A stretch of 41,910 nucleotides of DNA from positions 1 through 41,910 of the IMG/VR virus record IMGVR_UViG_3300038701_002226, one strand, 5' to 3'. The notes below the pieces were generated by a model, which saw only the letters and a list, made by a program, of their open reading frames with translations, was not told the origin of the DNA and did not search any database. Each line of letters begins with the position of its first letter. The stretch's first letter is position 1. This document shows, piece after piece, positions 15,509 through 22,753 of the stretch. Source of the DNA: a virus. Made by a program: the position numbers and the translations under genes.

Positions 15509-16279
15509 TTACGTTTTAAATAAGGCGCTTATCTCTTTTAGACTGTCTAGAAGTTCCTTCTTATGAACTTCGTCAGCAGGCTTAACAAAAGTACCTTTCC
15601 CAAAAGATACCAGTTCCTTGGTTAGTTTGTCAATATCTTTTTTAAACTCTTCTCGAATACTTTCTGTTGCTTTTTTTAGTTGATCCTGAAACGAAGTGAA
15701 CAAGAAGTTGTTAGGGAATAATGTGTCGATACTTTCTTGAGAGAATTTCCCTGCAACAGCTTGGGAAAACTGTTCTGAGTACTTTGTTATTTTTGCGTCT
15801 TTGTTTGCTTGTGTCCATCCTGCAAGAACAGACCACTCGGACATTCTGGCCTTAAACACGTCGTACTCGCCCTTTCCTCCGTCTCTTTCCTTCATATTCT
15901 CCCAAGAGAATCCTATAGTAAAGCTAGTACAATTTATTATCCCTTCGCTCATCATCGTTCGGATGTCTTGAACAAAAGGAACAGACGAGTAAGCGCCTTT
16001 TCCGATAAGAAGATTCTTCTTGCCTCGGCTTACTTTCTTTGAGCCTAAACTTAACGCAATAGGTTTAGTAAGGTCGTGGTACGCAAATATCGCCCCTTTT
16101 GTGTCGTGATCTTTGGTGTCTAGTGACTCCATGTCCACAAAAAGTCCGTGACTTGTTTTACCGTCAGAGGCCACTACAGCGACTAACTCATTGTCTTTAG
16201 CGGCCCCGAACTCGGATAAAATCTCTTCATTAAACGCCAGTTCTTCTCCTGTGTCTAACTTTGCTGTTTGTTCATCCAT
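15509..16279 (-). CDS. prohead maturation protease (HK97 type)
   Basis: This 256-residue serine protease would cleave the capsid delta domain during prohead maturation. The candidate catalytic histidine is in FAYHDLTKPIALS and the serine in INCTSFTIGFSWE, matching the S78 herpes-protease-like pattern of His then (T/M)SFxxGF. Genes on both sides (portal and capsid) confirm the slot. I chose the ATG at 16279 (MDEQTAKLDTGEEL), which follows the portal stop by one base and has AAGGGA upstream; the longer frame overlaps the portal gene. A helical C-terminal region after residue 170 is typical of proteases of this type. Confidence 0.82.
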   Translation of the reverse strand: MDEQTAKLDTGEELAFNEEILSEFGAAKDNELVAVVASDGKTSHGLFVDMESLDTKDHDTKGAIFAYHDLTKPIALSLGSKKVSRGKKNLLIGKGAYSSVPFVQDIRTMMSEGIINCTSFTIGFSWENMKERDGGKGEYDVFKARMSEWSVLAGWTQANKDAKITKYSEQFSQAVAGKFSQESIDTLFPNNFLFTSFQDQLKKATESIREEFKKDIDKLTKELVSFGKGTFVKPADEVHKKELLDSLKEISALFKT

Positions 16280-16280
16280 T

Positions 16281-17564
16281 TTATTTTTTCCCTTTCTTAT
16301 CCTGAATCTGCTTGTCCTCTTCGATGGCAATCTTCTGTTCAGGTTTTGGTAATTGGTAAAAGTAAAGACTTCCTCTTGTTAGATCAGAAGGAAGACCTAA
16401 AGGTACTCTGTACTCATCGACCGTTATTGCGCCGTCAATAAACAGTTTAGACAAATATCCTGCCTGTTTAAAGGCGTCTTTCTGCAAAGTAGGTACTTTA
16501 CTAAAGTCTGTCCTGTATTTCACACCTGCTTGATCTACAAGCTCCGTGTACATTGCGTCAAACTTGGCCGTTTCAGACATAAGGTCTTCGTAATAGGACT
16601 TCATATACTCCGTCACGTTGGACCTGTTTACGTTCTTAGAGTCAACTAACGCAGGATGTACCCCAAGACTCTTTAAAACTCCGCCTTCGGCCTTGTCAAT
16701 CGTTTCCAAGTAACTGGATTCCTGAGGACTATACCCTATAGGAGCAAACGTTGCTCCTCTGTCTCCTTTGAATATCTTTCCCGCTCTGCGAACTCCTGCC
16801 AAAGACTCGTCGATCTGTTCTGCCCATCTTTCAAACTCCTCTTCGCCTAGTTCTTCGTCGGTCGTTACGGCCATAGAACCTGATGCTGCGTTGTCAAAAT
16901 AGTTAATATTATACCCCATGGCCTTCAAAAGAACCTTAAGCTCGCTTCTACAGGAGTTCAAAGGACTATGGGCCAAGATATAATCTTCTGGATCTGGTTC
17001 GTACATACGTCTGATAGAGTCCGAGTTCAGTACTTGCCGAACGTTCCCTGCGTAATCGTCTATTTCATAATGATCGATAAGCCTGTTGCCTTTTTGAACA
17101 ATATAAAACATTGACGGAATAATAGGGTAAACAGACTTTATAGGGTTGCCTTTAACACCTGTGGGTACTTCTACAATCATTTGACCGTGAATACCTTTGT
17201 ACATCCACAAAAGGTTTTTTAATGCCTGACCGTTCATGTACGGGTTTGGGTTAGTCAGCCAACCGTATCTCACATCCCCTGTAGCATTAACAGGTGTTTC
17301 GTTACCCGTTGGACCTACCTTAACAAGCTTGTACGGCAACGAAGACAAGTCTCCCGCTACACGGTTCACACCTATTCTAACACATTTAAGCTTCTTGTAC
17401 ATCCCAGACAGCTCCACAGGGTCAAACCCTCTGGCTGTCGATTCATCCTCTATAGTCGGATTAAACGTACCGTGCTTCACACTTCTGCCGCCTTTTCTTG
17501 GGGTCGACTCCCATTGGACAATCGACCCTACACGGTGAAGAATTTTCTTTGCAAATTTATACAT
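16281..17564 (-). CDS. portal protein (HK97 family)
   Basis: This 427-residue protein forms the dodecameric ring through which DNA is packaged. Diagnostic segments are VRIGVNRVAGDLSSLPYKLV, WLTNPNPYMNGQALKNLLW, a DYILAHSPLNSCRSEL region, GATFAPIGYSPQESSYLETI and VLKSLGVHPALVD followed by NVTEYMKSYYEDL. All match HK97-type portals. I chose the ATG at 17564 (MYKFAKKILHRVG) with GGAG upstream, 28 bases after the terminase stop; the frame extends to 17618 but would overlap the terminase. The Lys-rich C-terminus is normal. Confidence 0.88.
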   Translation of the reverse strand: MYKFAKKILHRVGSIVQWESTPRKGGRSVKHGTFNPTIEDESTARGFDPVELSGMYKKLKCVRIGVNRVAGDLSSLPYKLVKVGPTGNETPVNATGDVRYGWLTNPNPYMNGQALKNLLWMYKGIHGQMIVEVPTGVKGNPIKSVYPIIPSMFYIVQKGNRLIDHYEIDDYAGNVRQVLNSDSIRRMYEPDPEDYILAHSPLNSCRSELKVLLKAMGYNINYFDNAASGSMAVTTDEELGEEEFERWAEQIDESLAGVRRAGKIFKGDRGATFAPIGYSPQESSYLETIDKAEGGVLKSLGVHPALVDSKNVNRSNVTEYMKSYYEDLMSETAKFDAMYTELVDQAGVKYRTDFSKVPTLQKDAFKQAGYLSKLFIDGAITVDEYRVPLGLPSDLTRGSLYFYQLPKPEQKIAIEEDKQIQDKKGKK

Positions 17565-17592
17565 ACGTGATGGCTCCAGTTCAGTTCTAATT

Positions 17593-19008
17593 TTAACCAG
17601 TGCGTGACAGAGAAGCAAGATTAAACTTTGCGCTGTCTCCTATTCCCGACACACTAAAGTTCCCTGCTCCTCTAAGCTTTCTTAAGGCCTTCAAGAACCA
17701 GTATATCAGAGCATCGGAGCAGTGGTCGTCTGTTTCAATAAGTTCGTCCAAGTACTCGTTCTCGCTACCTTTGACAGGCTTCATACCAAGGTCTAATATC
17801 TCCAGAGCGGCGTTCTCGCAGTCAGGGTGGATAATTATTTCGTAGGTGTTCAAGTTACCCACTACGTCTACCTTGTACGACTTCTCCTTAGAGCCTCGTT
17901 TCTTTTTAACAGGTTTGACAGTTCCAACACCGCCTGACTCAAGGTAATTCTCATTAAACTCGATAATGTTTTCAGGTCTGGCAGAGTCCGCAGACGCCGA
18001 CTTAAGGTGTGGCATACTCTTCGCCACCTTCTTTGCGAACGGGCCTACACGAACACCTCTAACATACACCTCATCAAATATGTATATTCTGCGACGCTTC
18101 TTGTCCAACCCTAGTTTAAGAATAACGTTCGGATCAATATAACCCCAATCGAGTCCTTCACCTACATAAAAACACTGATGGTACGCAAGGTCTTTGTTAA
18201 ATCTCTGAACACGGGCAGACTCATAAGCCAATTTGCCTGTTTGACCCCACATAGCCAATGCATAAACATTGTACTTCATCGGATTCGTCTTCTTAAAGTT
18301 CTCCAGTACTCTAACAGAATCCTTATCAAGAAAAGGGTTATCCAAATAAGTGGACTTCTTGAACGCAAAATCAAGGTACTTGGCATTTTCTGGGTGGAAG
18401 AAGTGTTTATACAGCCAGTTGTTCTTAGATATAGGGTTGAACGTGAGGATAAGCTTATTCGGACGAGCACCAACAGGCGGCTTAAGCCTAGCACGAATGT
18501 CTAACTGCTCGAAGTCGTCCTGATTCAGCTCGGTGGCTTCCTCGATCCAGACCGAGTTCACATCCGTCGATTTGATCTTCTCAGGATCATCCACCCCACG
18601 GAACAGTATCTCGTTACCGTTTATAATAAGGTTCTTATCCGTCTTATTCTCATCATAATGTATGTCGTACTTGTTACACAACTCTTTAACCAAAGCGTAG
18701 CAAGATGTCTTCAAAGACTGGCTTGTCTTACGAATAACATACCATCTTTGACCTGAACATCGCTGCCATTCCTGTGTTACCAAATATTGCGCAACAGTAT
18801 AAGACTTTCCTGAACCACCGCCACCGTAAAGTATCTCAACACGGGCCTTTTTCCCGCCTTCTACAGGTGTTTTGTTCTCTTCATCGAGGAAGTCCCAGTT
18901 GTGTTCGCACACGTCCAACACCAAGTCGTCGCTTGAATAGGACTCCTTAACGTCAATCGCACTTGTAAAAACCGTGAGGTCGTTCATATAACTTATAGAG
19001 CTTATCAC
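17593..19008 (-). CDS. terL: terminase large subunit
   Basis: This 471-residue DNA-packaging motor has an N-terminal ATPase with Walker A GGGGSGKS (residues 62-69), Walker B VWIEEA and the coupling region ILTFNPIS, and a C-terminal RNase H-like nuclease with acidic residues in VGEGLDWGY, SASADSARPE and DDHCSDALIYW. It resembles the Terminase_3/PBSX-type group. The start is GTG at 19008, sharing a base with the small-terminase TAG, with AGGAG about ten bases upstream. Length is normal for the family. Confidence 0.93.
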   Translation of the reverse strand: MISSISYMNDLTVFTSAIDVKESYSSDDLVLDVCEHNWDFLDEENKTPVEGGKKARVEILYGGGGSGKSYTVAQYLVTQEWQRCSGQRWYVIRKTSQSLKTSCYALVKELCNKYDIHYDENKTDKNLIINGNEILFRGVDDPEKIKSTDVNSVWIEEATELNQDDFEQLDIRARLKPPVGARPNKLILTFNPISKNNWLYKHFFHPENAKYLDFAFKKSTYLDNPFLDKDSVRVLENFKKTNPMKYNVYALAMWGQTGKLAYESARVQRFNKDLAYHQCFYVGEGLDWGYIDPNVILKLGLDKKRRRIYIFDEVYVRGVRVGPFAKKVAKSMPHLKSASADSARPENIIEFNENYLESGGVGTVKPVKKKRGSKEKSYKVDVVGNLNTYEIIIHPDCENAALEILDLGMKPVKGSENEYLDELIETDDHCSDALIYWFLKALRKLRGAGNFSVSGIGDSAKFNLASLSRTG

Positions 19009-19799
19009 TACCCTTGCTCCTGTTTCTTCTTCTCACGGCTGTGTCGGTTTATTATGACCCGTCTCTTCTCTTTTTGAAGAACCTTAAGCTCTGACTGGTC
19101 TTTAAACCCTGCAAAGTTCTGTAGAACCTTCATAACCCCTATAGGATTCTTCATGTACGGGTCCTGTAGCGTAGCAGAGCCTTGAGCCAACACAAGGTTA
19201 GTAAAAAAGTCCTTCACATCCTTAATTTGCCCTTCGGTTTCGTACTCTACCCACTCCCATGTAGGGACTCCAATAACAGCACAAAACTCAGGAACGGATA
19301 TATGGTACCGAACACCCAACTTATCTGCACAAAGCTTCTTGTACTTAAGATATTTTTCTGCACAATCCCTGAGGTACGCTGCGTTCTGCATAGCCAAAGG
19401 CTTTCTGCCCCATATCTTGTCGGATATTTTGTTTTTAATCTCTTCTGGCGCATCTTTGTCGTACAAAACAAGCAAATTAAACTCATCCTCGTACTGCTTT
19501 TCTAACTTGTCGCCTAAAGGTCTTGATACCAACACCTCAGTCTTAGGGTCACTGTGAGCCTCAAAAACCATCCCAAGACTTATATCAGAAACATTCTTTT
19601 GCCTTAGGAATATGTAAGTGTCTAACAAACACTCTCTTAATTCTTCGTTTACTTCTTTATTTAATCTTAAGGCCACTATGTTGTTGCCTCCAGAAGCTAC
19701 CTTTGTTTCGATGAACCCTATAAGCTCTTTGTCTTGTTCATCAAGGCTCTCTATCAGTTCTTCCATCGACTGATTACTTGATTTCCCTACTGTTGACAT
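19008..19799 (-). CDS. terS: putative terminase small subunit
   Basis: This 263-residue protein lies immediately upstream of the large terminase and overlaps it. Its second half contains VRYHISVPEFCAVIGVPTWEWVEYETEG, a helix-turn-helix-like segment, then IGVMKVLQNFAGFKDQSELKVL, which resembles the C-terminal helices of P22 gp3-type DNA recognition subunits (Lkn-x-x-G pattern). The C-terminus is very basic (KEKRRVIINRHSREKKK). The protein would recognise the packaging site. Its N-terminal 120 residues are unusual and unrecognised. The start has AAGGAG about eleven bases upstream. The call rests on position plus weak similarity. Confidence 0.7.
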   Translation of the reverse strand: MSTVGKSSNQSMEELIESLDEQDKELIGFIETKVASGGNNIVALRLNKEVNEELRECLLDTYIFLRQKNVSDISLGMVFEAHSDPKTEVLVSRPLGDKLEKQYEDEFNLLVLYDKDAPEEIKNKISDKIWGRKPLAMQNAAYLRDCAEKYLKYKKLCADKLGVRYHISVPEFCAVIGVPTWEWVEYETEGQIKDVKDFFTNLVLAQGSATLQDPYMKNPIGVMKVLQNFAGFKDQSELKVLQKEKRRVIINRHSREKKKQEQG

Positions 19800-19881
19800 C
19801 GTATAAAATCTCCTTTAACTTACTCTTGTGCTGATCAGTGACTTATTGATTTAGGTCCATTGTTATTCACTCCTTGCTGCG

Positions 19882-19899
19882 AGCCCCTTTATTGGGGCT
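19882..19899. other. hairpin AGCCCC/GGGGCT in the terminase leader
   Basis: A perfect 6-bp stem (AGCCCC, loop TTTATT, GGGGCT) lies in the 129-bp gap between the small gene at 19929-20159 and the small terminase. On the minus strand no T-run follows; on the plus strand TTGTTGCGTTTT follows at some distance. It could be an attenuator of the late operon or a weak terminator for plus-strand transcripts. A minus-strand AGCAAGGAG sits just beside it (19871-19879) but precedes only an 11-codon GTG frame. Confidence 0.45.
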
Positions 19900-19928
19900 T
19901 GTTGCGTTTTAAAACCCTACGATTTCCA

Positions 19929-20159
19929 TTACTCGTACTCCTTTACCTTTAAAATAAATTTCTCAGCGTCCGTTCTAGAATACCTGACGTACTTTTGAAG
20001 AAGATGTGCCTTACTTGCGCATGTAGTTACAGAGGTGTAAAAATTTCCTTTGTAACAGGTACGTTCCTCTAAGCAATTTTCATTGGTTTTTCCGTCAACA
20101 CCCATTAAAATCACTACCTGAACATCGTTGTCCAACTTAAAAGTCTTTGAAAACTTCAT
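19929..20159 (-). CDS. small hypothetical protein, first gene of the late unit
   Basis: This encodes 76 residues beginning MKFSKTFKLDND, with AGGAG seven bases upstream. It is the first gene downstream of a candidate minus-strand promoter (20186-20214) and lies upstream of the terminase genes. The protein ends with SRTDAEKFILKVKEYE, a likely helix after beta-rich sequence. It shows faint similarity in layout to the plus-strand protein at 21547-21795 (both have K-x-x-x-L-x-N near the start and a Y-x-x-x-D-A motif near the end). Function is unknown. Confidence 0.65.
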   Translation of the reverse strand: MKFSKTFKLDNDVQVVILMGVDGKTNENCLEERTCYKGNFYTSVTTCASKAHLLQKYVRYSRTDAEKFILKVKEYE

Positions 20160-20185
20160 AAAATCTCCTATGTCTGCTTAATCCT

Positions 20186-20214
20186 AATATACCCATTTTA
20201 TTGAAACCAAACAA
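20186..20214 (-). promoter_or_regulatory. candidate late promoter
   Basis: Read on the minus strand this is TTGTTT, a 17-base spacer and TATATT, ending about 26 bases before the ATG at 20159. It resembles a sigma-70 site and points into the whole structural operon. It was identified by eye only. Confidence 0.5.
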
Positions 20215-20462
20215 ATTCTGAAACCAAAAGCTGCTTTAAATTGCCTTAAGTTGTTGTTTTTATTGAAGTTACCCTGCACACACCTATTGAAAAATCGGCT
20301 GTATATCTCTTGTGCCAAGACCTCGCCCATTAGATTCGGTAAAAACGAATACTTACTTTTATAAGTAAACCTAATAAGCCAAGGCAACCTCAAGCCAAAC
20401 GAGCAATTTAATAAATTACACGTAGCCTAAAGCCGCCTAAAGCCGCCTGAATCAACCTAAAA

Positions 20463-20554
20463 TTGATTAAATCAGCCCTAAGGGTATGGCAGTTACTTTA
20501 AGTTGATTAAATCAGCCTTATGCTGCCTTATGCTGCTTTAAATTGATTATATCA
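20463..20554. repeat. TTGATTA units at 40-bp spacing
   Basis: TTGATTAAATCAGCC occurs at 20463-20477 and 20503-20517, and a variant TTGATTATATCA at 20543-20554. The starts are exactly 40 bp apart. Two CCTTATGCTG 10-mers fill the second interval. The core TGATTAAATCA is nearly palindromic. These look like regularly phased protein-binding sites. Confidence 0.7.
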
Positions 20555-20563
20555 TATATAATC
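20545..20563. repeat. AT-rich inverted repeat
   Basis: GATTATAT-CAT-ATATAATC is a perfect 8-bp inverted repeat with a 3-bp centre. It overlaps the third TTGATTA unit. It could be an operator or part of a DNA-unwinding element. Confidence 0.6.
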
Positions 20564-20617
20564 TGATTCAATCCGCTTTTGATTAGTTCAAGCCACCTTT
20601 TGCAATTGGTGTGATTT

Positions 20618-20653
20618 TGTTCCATTTTGGTACATGTGTTCCATTTTGGAACA
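20618..20653. promoter_or_regulatory. pair of palindromic operator-like sites
   Basis: TGTTCCA-TTT-TGGTACA (20618-20634) is followed by TGTTCCA-TTT-TGGAACA (20637-20653). The second is a perfect 7-bp inverted repeat and the first differs at one base. Their centres are 19 bp apart, close to two helical turns, so two dimers could bind the same face of the DNA. Confidence 0.65.
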
Positions 20654-20659
20654 TTTATC

Positions 20660-21080
20660 TGCACATACCCCTTGCACACACCCTAAAATCAATTTGAATT
20701 TGATTCATTTTACTTGGAGTCAATGATACCAACCTCAAGCGGCTTTGGAGGGGTTGAGAAATGACAACAACTACTCAAGGTCATTTTAGGCAAAATAGGG
20801 TGTGGCAGGGGGGTATGTGCAAGCTAAGTTGTTGTTTTTATTAGTCGGTGCACTAGGGGGGTAGTAAAATAGTATAAAACTATTATTTTTTTTTTCTTGA
20901 GTGTCGGCAGAATCAAGCATTTTAAAAACTTTTGAGGCAATTCTAGAGGGTATGTGCAGCTTGAGGCGCACCAACGCTTTGCAGCCTTGCTTAAAGTCGC
21001 CTAAGTCGTTAAAAGTCGCTTAGAATCGCTTCTTGCAACGTTTCACGGCAAAATAGGGTATGTGCAGCAGGGTATGTGCA
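20660..21080. repeat. iteron-like GGGTATGTGCA repeats
   Basis: The 11-mer GGGTATGTGCA is found in direct orientation at 20811-20821, 20948-20958, 21056-21066 and 21070-21080 and inverted at 20660-20670. One-mismatch inverted copies lie at 20673-20683 and near 20275-20285. Two copies are preceded by GGCAAAATAGGGT. The inverted copies are on the left and the direct copies on the right, giving a roughly symmetric array as seen in iteron-type origins. Confidence 0.7.
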
Positions 21081-21117
21081 GGTAGTTAAATTATTTTTTT
21101 ATTATGCAAAATAAAAC

Positions 21118-21145
21118 TTGCATTGATCAATTTAGGGCTTAAATT
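21118..21145 (+). promoter_or_regulatory. candidate early promoter
   Basis: TTGCAT (21118-21123), a 16-base spacer and TAAATT (21140-21145) lie about 37 bases before the first early gene at 21182 and directly after the last iteron copies, so a protein bound to the iterons could influence it. Match to sigma-70 consensus is moderate. Confidence 0.4.
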
Positions 21146-21181
21146 ACTCGTGTTAATAATAATCAAATAAAGGCGCTAGTA

Positions 21182-21364
21182 ATGCTTAAAGATTTAATTC
21201 TCACGGAAAAAACAGTATTCGGCAATGACTTAGTCTACCCTTCATGCGAGCAAAGCATTAAGATAGCTAAATTATTGGGTGTAAAGAGTTTCAATTCGGC
21301 TCAATTATTACAATTAAAGTCGATTGGTTTTGTTTTAAACATTCACAACAAAAAGGCGGTGTAA
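21182..21364 (+). CDS. small hypothetical protein, first early gene
   Basis: This encodes 60 residues beginning MLKDLILTEKTVFG. It is the first gene of the plus-strand accessory run and is preceded by AAAGG about ten bases before the ATG. The middle segment (SCEQSIKIAKLLGVKSFNSAQLLQLKSIGF) could form two or three helices, and a small DNA-binding role is conceivable but unsupported. Its stop TAA is followed one base later by the next gene. No family was recognised. Confidence 0.6.
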   Translation: MLKDLILTEKTVFGNDLVYPSCEQSIKIAKLLGVKSFNSAQLLQLKSIGFVLNIHNKKAV

Positions 21365-21365
21365 G

Positions 21366-21545
21366 ATGAATTATTTGTGTAGAGCATACAACGGCGGATG
21401 CTCTACATGGGTTGTTGAACCGTTTGATCCTTGCGTTGCTTGGCATCACGACGAATTTCAAGGAACCAAAGCACAGTGCGAACAATACGCACTAGATGAA
21501 GAATACGGAAGAACGCCAATTGCGGGAGGTTTTGAGGATGTGTAA
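21366..21545 (+). CDS. small Cys/Trp-rich hypothetical protein
   Basis: This encodes 59 residues beginning MNYLCRAYNGGCSTWVV, open to TAA at 21543-21545. Four cysteines (two in the first 12 residues) and two His side by side (AWHHDEF) could bind metal, though spacing is not a standard finger. The leader GGTGTAAGATG is almost repeated at the next gene (GTGTAAGATG). Neighbour genes abut with one-base gaps on both sides, which supports it. No family was recognised. Confidence 0.6.
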   Translation: MNYLCRAYNGGCSTWVVEPFDPCVAWHHDEFQGTKAQCEQYALDEEYGRTPIAGGFEDV

Positions 21546-21546
21546 G

Positions 21547-21795
21547 ATGGATTTACAACGCAATGATTTTTTTACTAAAACAACGCTGACAAATGAGCGT
21601 GGCGACATTTCTTTGCTTTTGGGCACTTCAAAGACTGAGAATGGAAATAGAAATAGAGCGTTTACGTGTTTGGCGTCTCATGCGGACTTGGACATAGTTT
21701 CAGAACCGAAGCATTTTTTCAGTTACGAAGACGCTTTAACATATGTGAACAAGTTTTCAATAAAATTTGATCTTAAGCGAGAAAGCGAGATTTAA
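21547..21795 (+). CDS. small hypothetical protein with ESEI tail
   Basis: This encodes 82 residues beginning MDLQRNDFFTKTTL. I chose the ATG at 21547 because its GTGTAAGATG context mirrors the gene before; an in-frame ATG at 21538 with GGGAGG upstream would add three residues. The protein is probably alpha/beta (ISLLLGTSKTENG, HFFSYEDALTYVNKF). The C-terminal ESEI is encoded by the first copy of the recurrent GAAAGCGAG motif. Function is unknown. Confidence 0.62.
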   Translation: MDLQRNDFFTKTTLTNERGDISLLLGTSKTENGNRNRAFTCLASHADLDIVSEPKHFFSYEDALTYVNKFSIKFDLKRESEI

Positions 21796-21796
21796 A

Positions 21797-22108
21797 ATGA
21801 ACGATTTCACGACTGCATTTAGCAACCATCACGCCAAATTTAAGAGCGGCGTTTTAAGCGATCTATGGCACGTTTTAGAACGTTATGAAGATCGTTCCGA
21901 AGGCACGGCGGCGTTTACGGTGTGCCTTGTTGGTGATAAGTACATTCTAGGCGTTTGTGATCAAGGGCAAAAAGGTTACACAAATACTAATTTAGAATTT
22001 ATCGCAACGAGCTACGAAGACTGCCGAAAAATGGTAGCGGAATTGAACAAAGATTTTTTCGGTTTGGATGCCCTTCAAGCGGCTAAAATCGTAGCAAGCA
22101 CACTTTAG
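21797..22108 (+). CDS. DLWHVLE-family small protein, copy 1
   Basis: This encodes 103 residues beginning MNDFTTAFSNHHAKF. It is clearly paralogous to the protein at 27445-27789: both have F-x(3)-H-x-x-KF, DLWHVLE, a central strand before VC, a GY-x-x-T-x-L-x-F segment, SYE, MN/LN-x-x-FF-x-L and a final IV-x-ST. Function of this pair is unknown. The start is seven bases after the motif GAAAGCGAG, with no better Shine-Dalgarno. Confidence 0.72.
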   Translation: MNDFTTAFSNHHAKFKSGVLSDLWHVLERYEDRSEGTAAFTVCLVGDKYILGVCDQGQKGYTNTNLEFIATSYEDCRKMVAELNKDFFGLDALQAAKIVASTL

Positions 22109-22125
22109 AGAAAGCGAGAATTGAG

Positions 22126-22752
22126 ATGAATAACAACGATATTATAATAAGCTTGGACTGCGGCATATACGAAGGGTTTCAAGTAACTTTAAGTGCTTGT
22201 ATAGAGCACGAACCGTTAGAAAATGCTTTCCCTGATATTCCTTTTCCTGATTTTAAAGACTTGTGCCGTAAAATAGAAAGCAATGAACTTATGTACTTTA
22301 CGGCTCAAGTAACAGTGAGCCGACAGGGGATTGTTATAGGTTCTGATCATTTGGGCGGTTGTGTATACAAAGACTTAGAAGACTTTCGGGACAATAGCGG
22401 GTGTTATGAAGATATGCGAGAACAAGCGATAAAAACAGCATACGACACGATAGAACAGATACAAAAACCGATCAAAGAAATACCTGTTTGCTTCTTTAGA
22501 GAAAAAGAGCCTGACTCAATTTTAGCTGTCTTTGTGGATTCGTTATTCTACCGTGATTCAGATAGAATCTATGATTGCTATTCATTTATAGGGCAGCACT
22601 CAACTTGTACACGAGAATACTTGGAAATGTCTTGTGTTTTGGCAAGTAAAAGCGAGTATAAGGACCTATTAGAGCATCTTAAAAGTATTTACGAAGCCGA
22701 AGGATTACGAGTATTGCAACAGACGGAAACTTTAGAGAAAGCGAGTGAATAA
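22126..22752 (+). CDS. hypothetical protein with EKASE tail
   Basis: This encodes 208 residues beginning MNNNDIIISLDCG. The N-terminal half contains a possible beta-sheet region ending in VTVSRQGIVIGSDHLGGCVYKDLEDF; the C-terminal half is more helical (SEYKDLLEHLKSIYEAEGLRVLQQ). Seven cysteines are scattered without a clear metal-binding pattern. The start is seven bases after a GAAAGCGAG copy, and another copy overlaps its 3' end. I recognise no family. Confidence 0.68.
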   Translation: MNNNDIIISLDCGIYEGFQVTLSACIEHEPLENAFPDIPFPDFKDLCRKIESNELMYFTAQVTVSRQGIVIGSDHLGGCVYKDLEDFRDNSGCYEDMREQAIKTAYDTIEQIQKPIKEIPVCFFREKEPDSILAVFVDSLFYRDSDRIYDCYSFIGQHSTCTREYLEMSCVLASKSEYKDLLEHLKSIYEAEGLRVLQQTETLEKASE

Positions 22753-22753
22753 A

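Larger units (their letters stand above)
20215..21117. other. repeat-rich intergenic region, candidate origin and control region
   Basis: About 0.9 kb without convincing genes lies between the divergent late and early units. It contains iteron-like GGGTATGTGCA copies in both orientations, TTGATTA units exactly 40 bp apart, two adjacent TGTTCCA-TTT-TGGAACA palindromes, an AT-rich palindrome, an AAGTCG-rich cluster (about 20990-21040), CCTAAAGCCG and CCTTATGCTG tandem 10-mers, and an 18-bp direct repeat (20247-20264 and 20825-20842). A homopolymer T/A stretch near 20884-20896 adds an easily melted segment. Divergent transcription plus iterons is typical of phage replication origins. No direct proof is visible. 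Confidence 0.6.

Noticed and set aside
20184-20393. Minus-strand frame of 69 codons next to the control region
   Set aside because: It starts with TTG, lacks a ribosome binding site, and overlaps the candidate late promoter and degenerate repeats.
20786-20974. Minus-strand frame of 62 codons across the iterons
   Set aside because: It is built from repeat sequence and homopolymers, with no ribosome binding site and unlikely composition.
20160-21181. CRISPR array
   Set aside because: The repeats are short, mixed in orientation and type, and lack uniform repeat-spacer structure; no cas gene is present.
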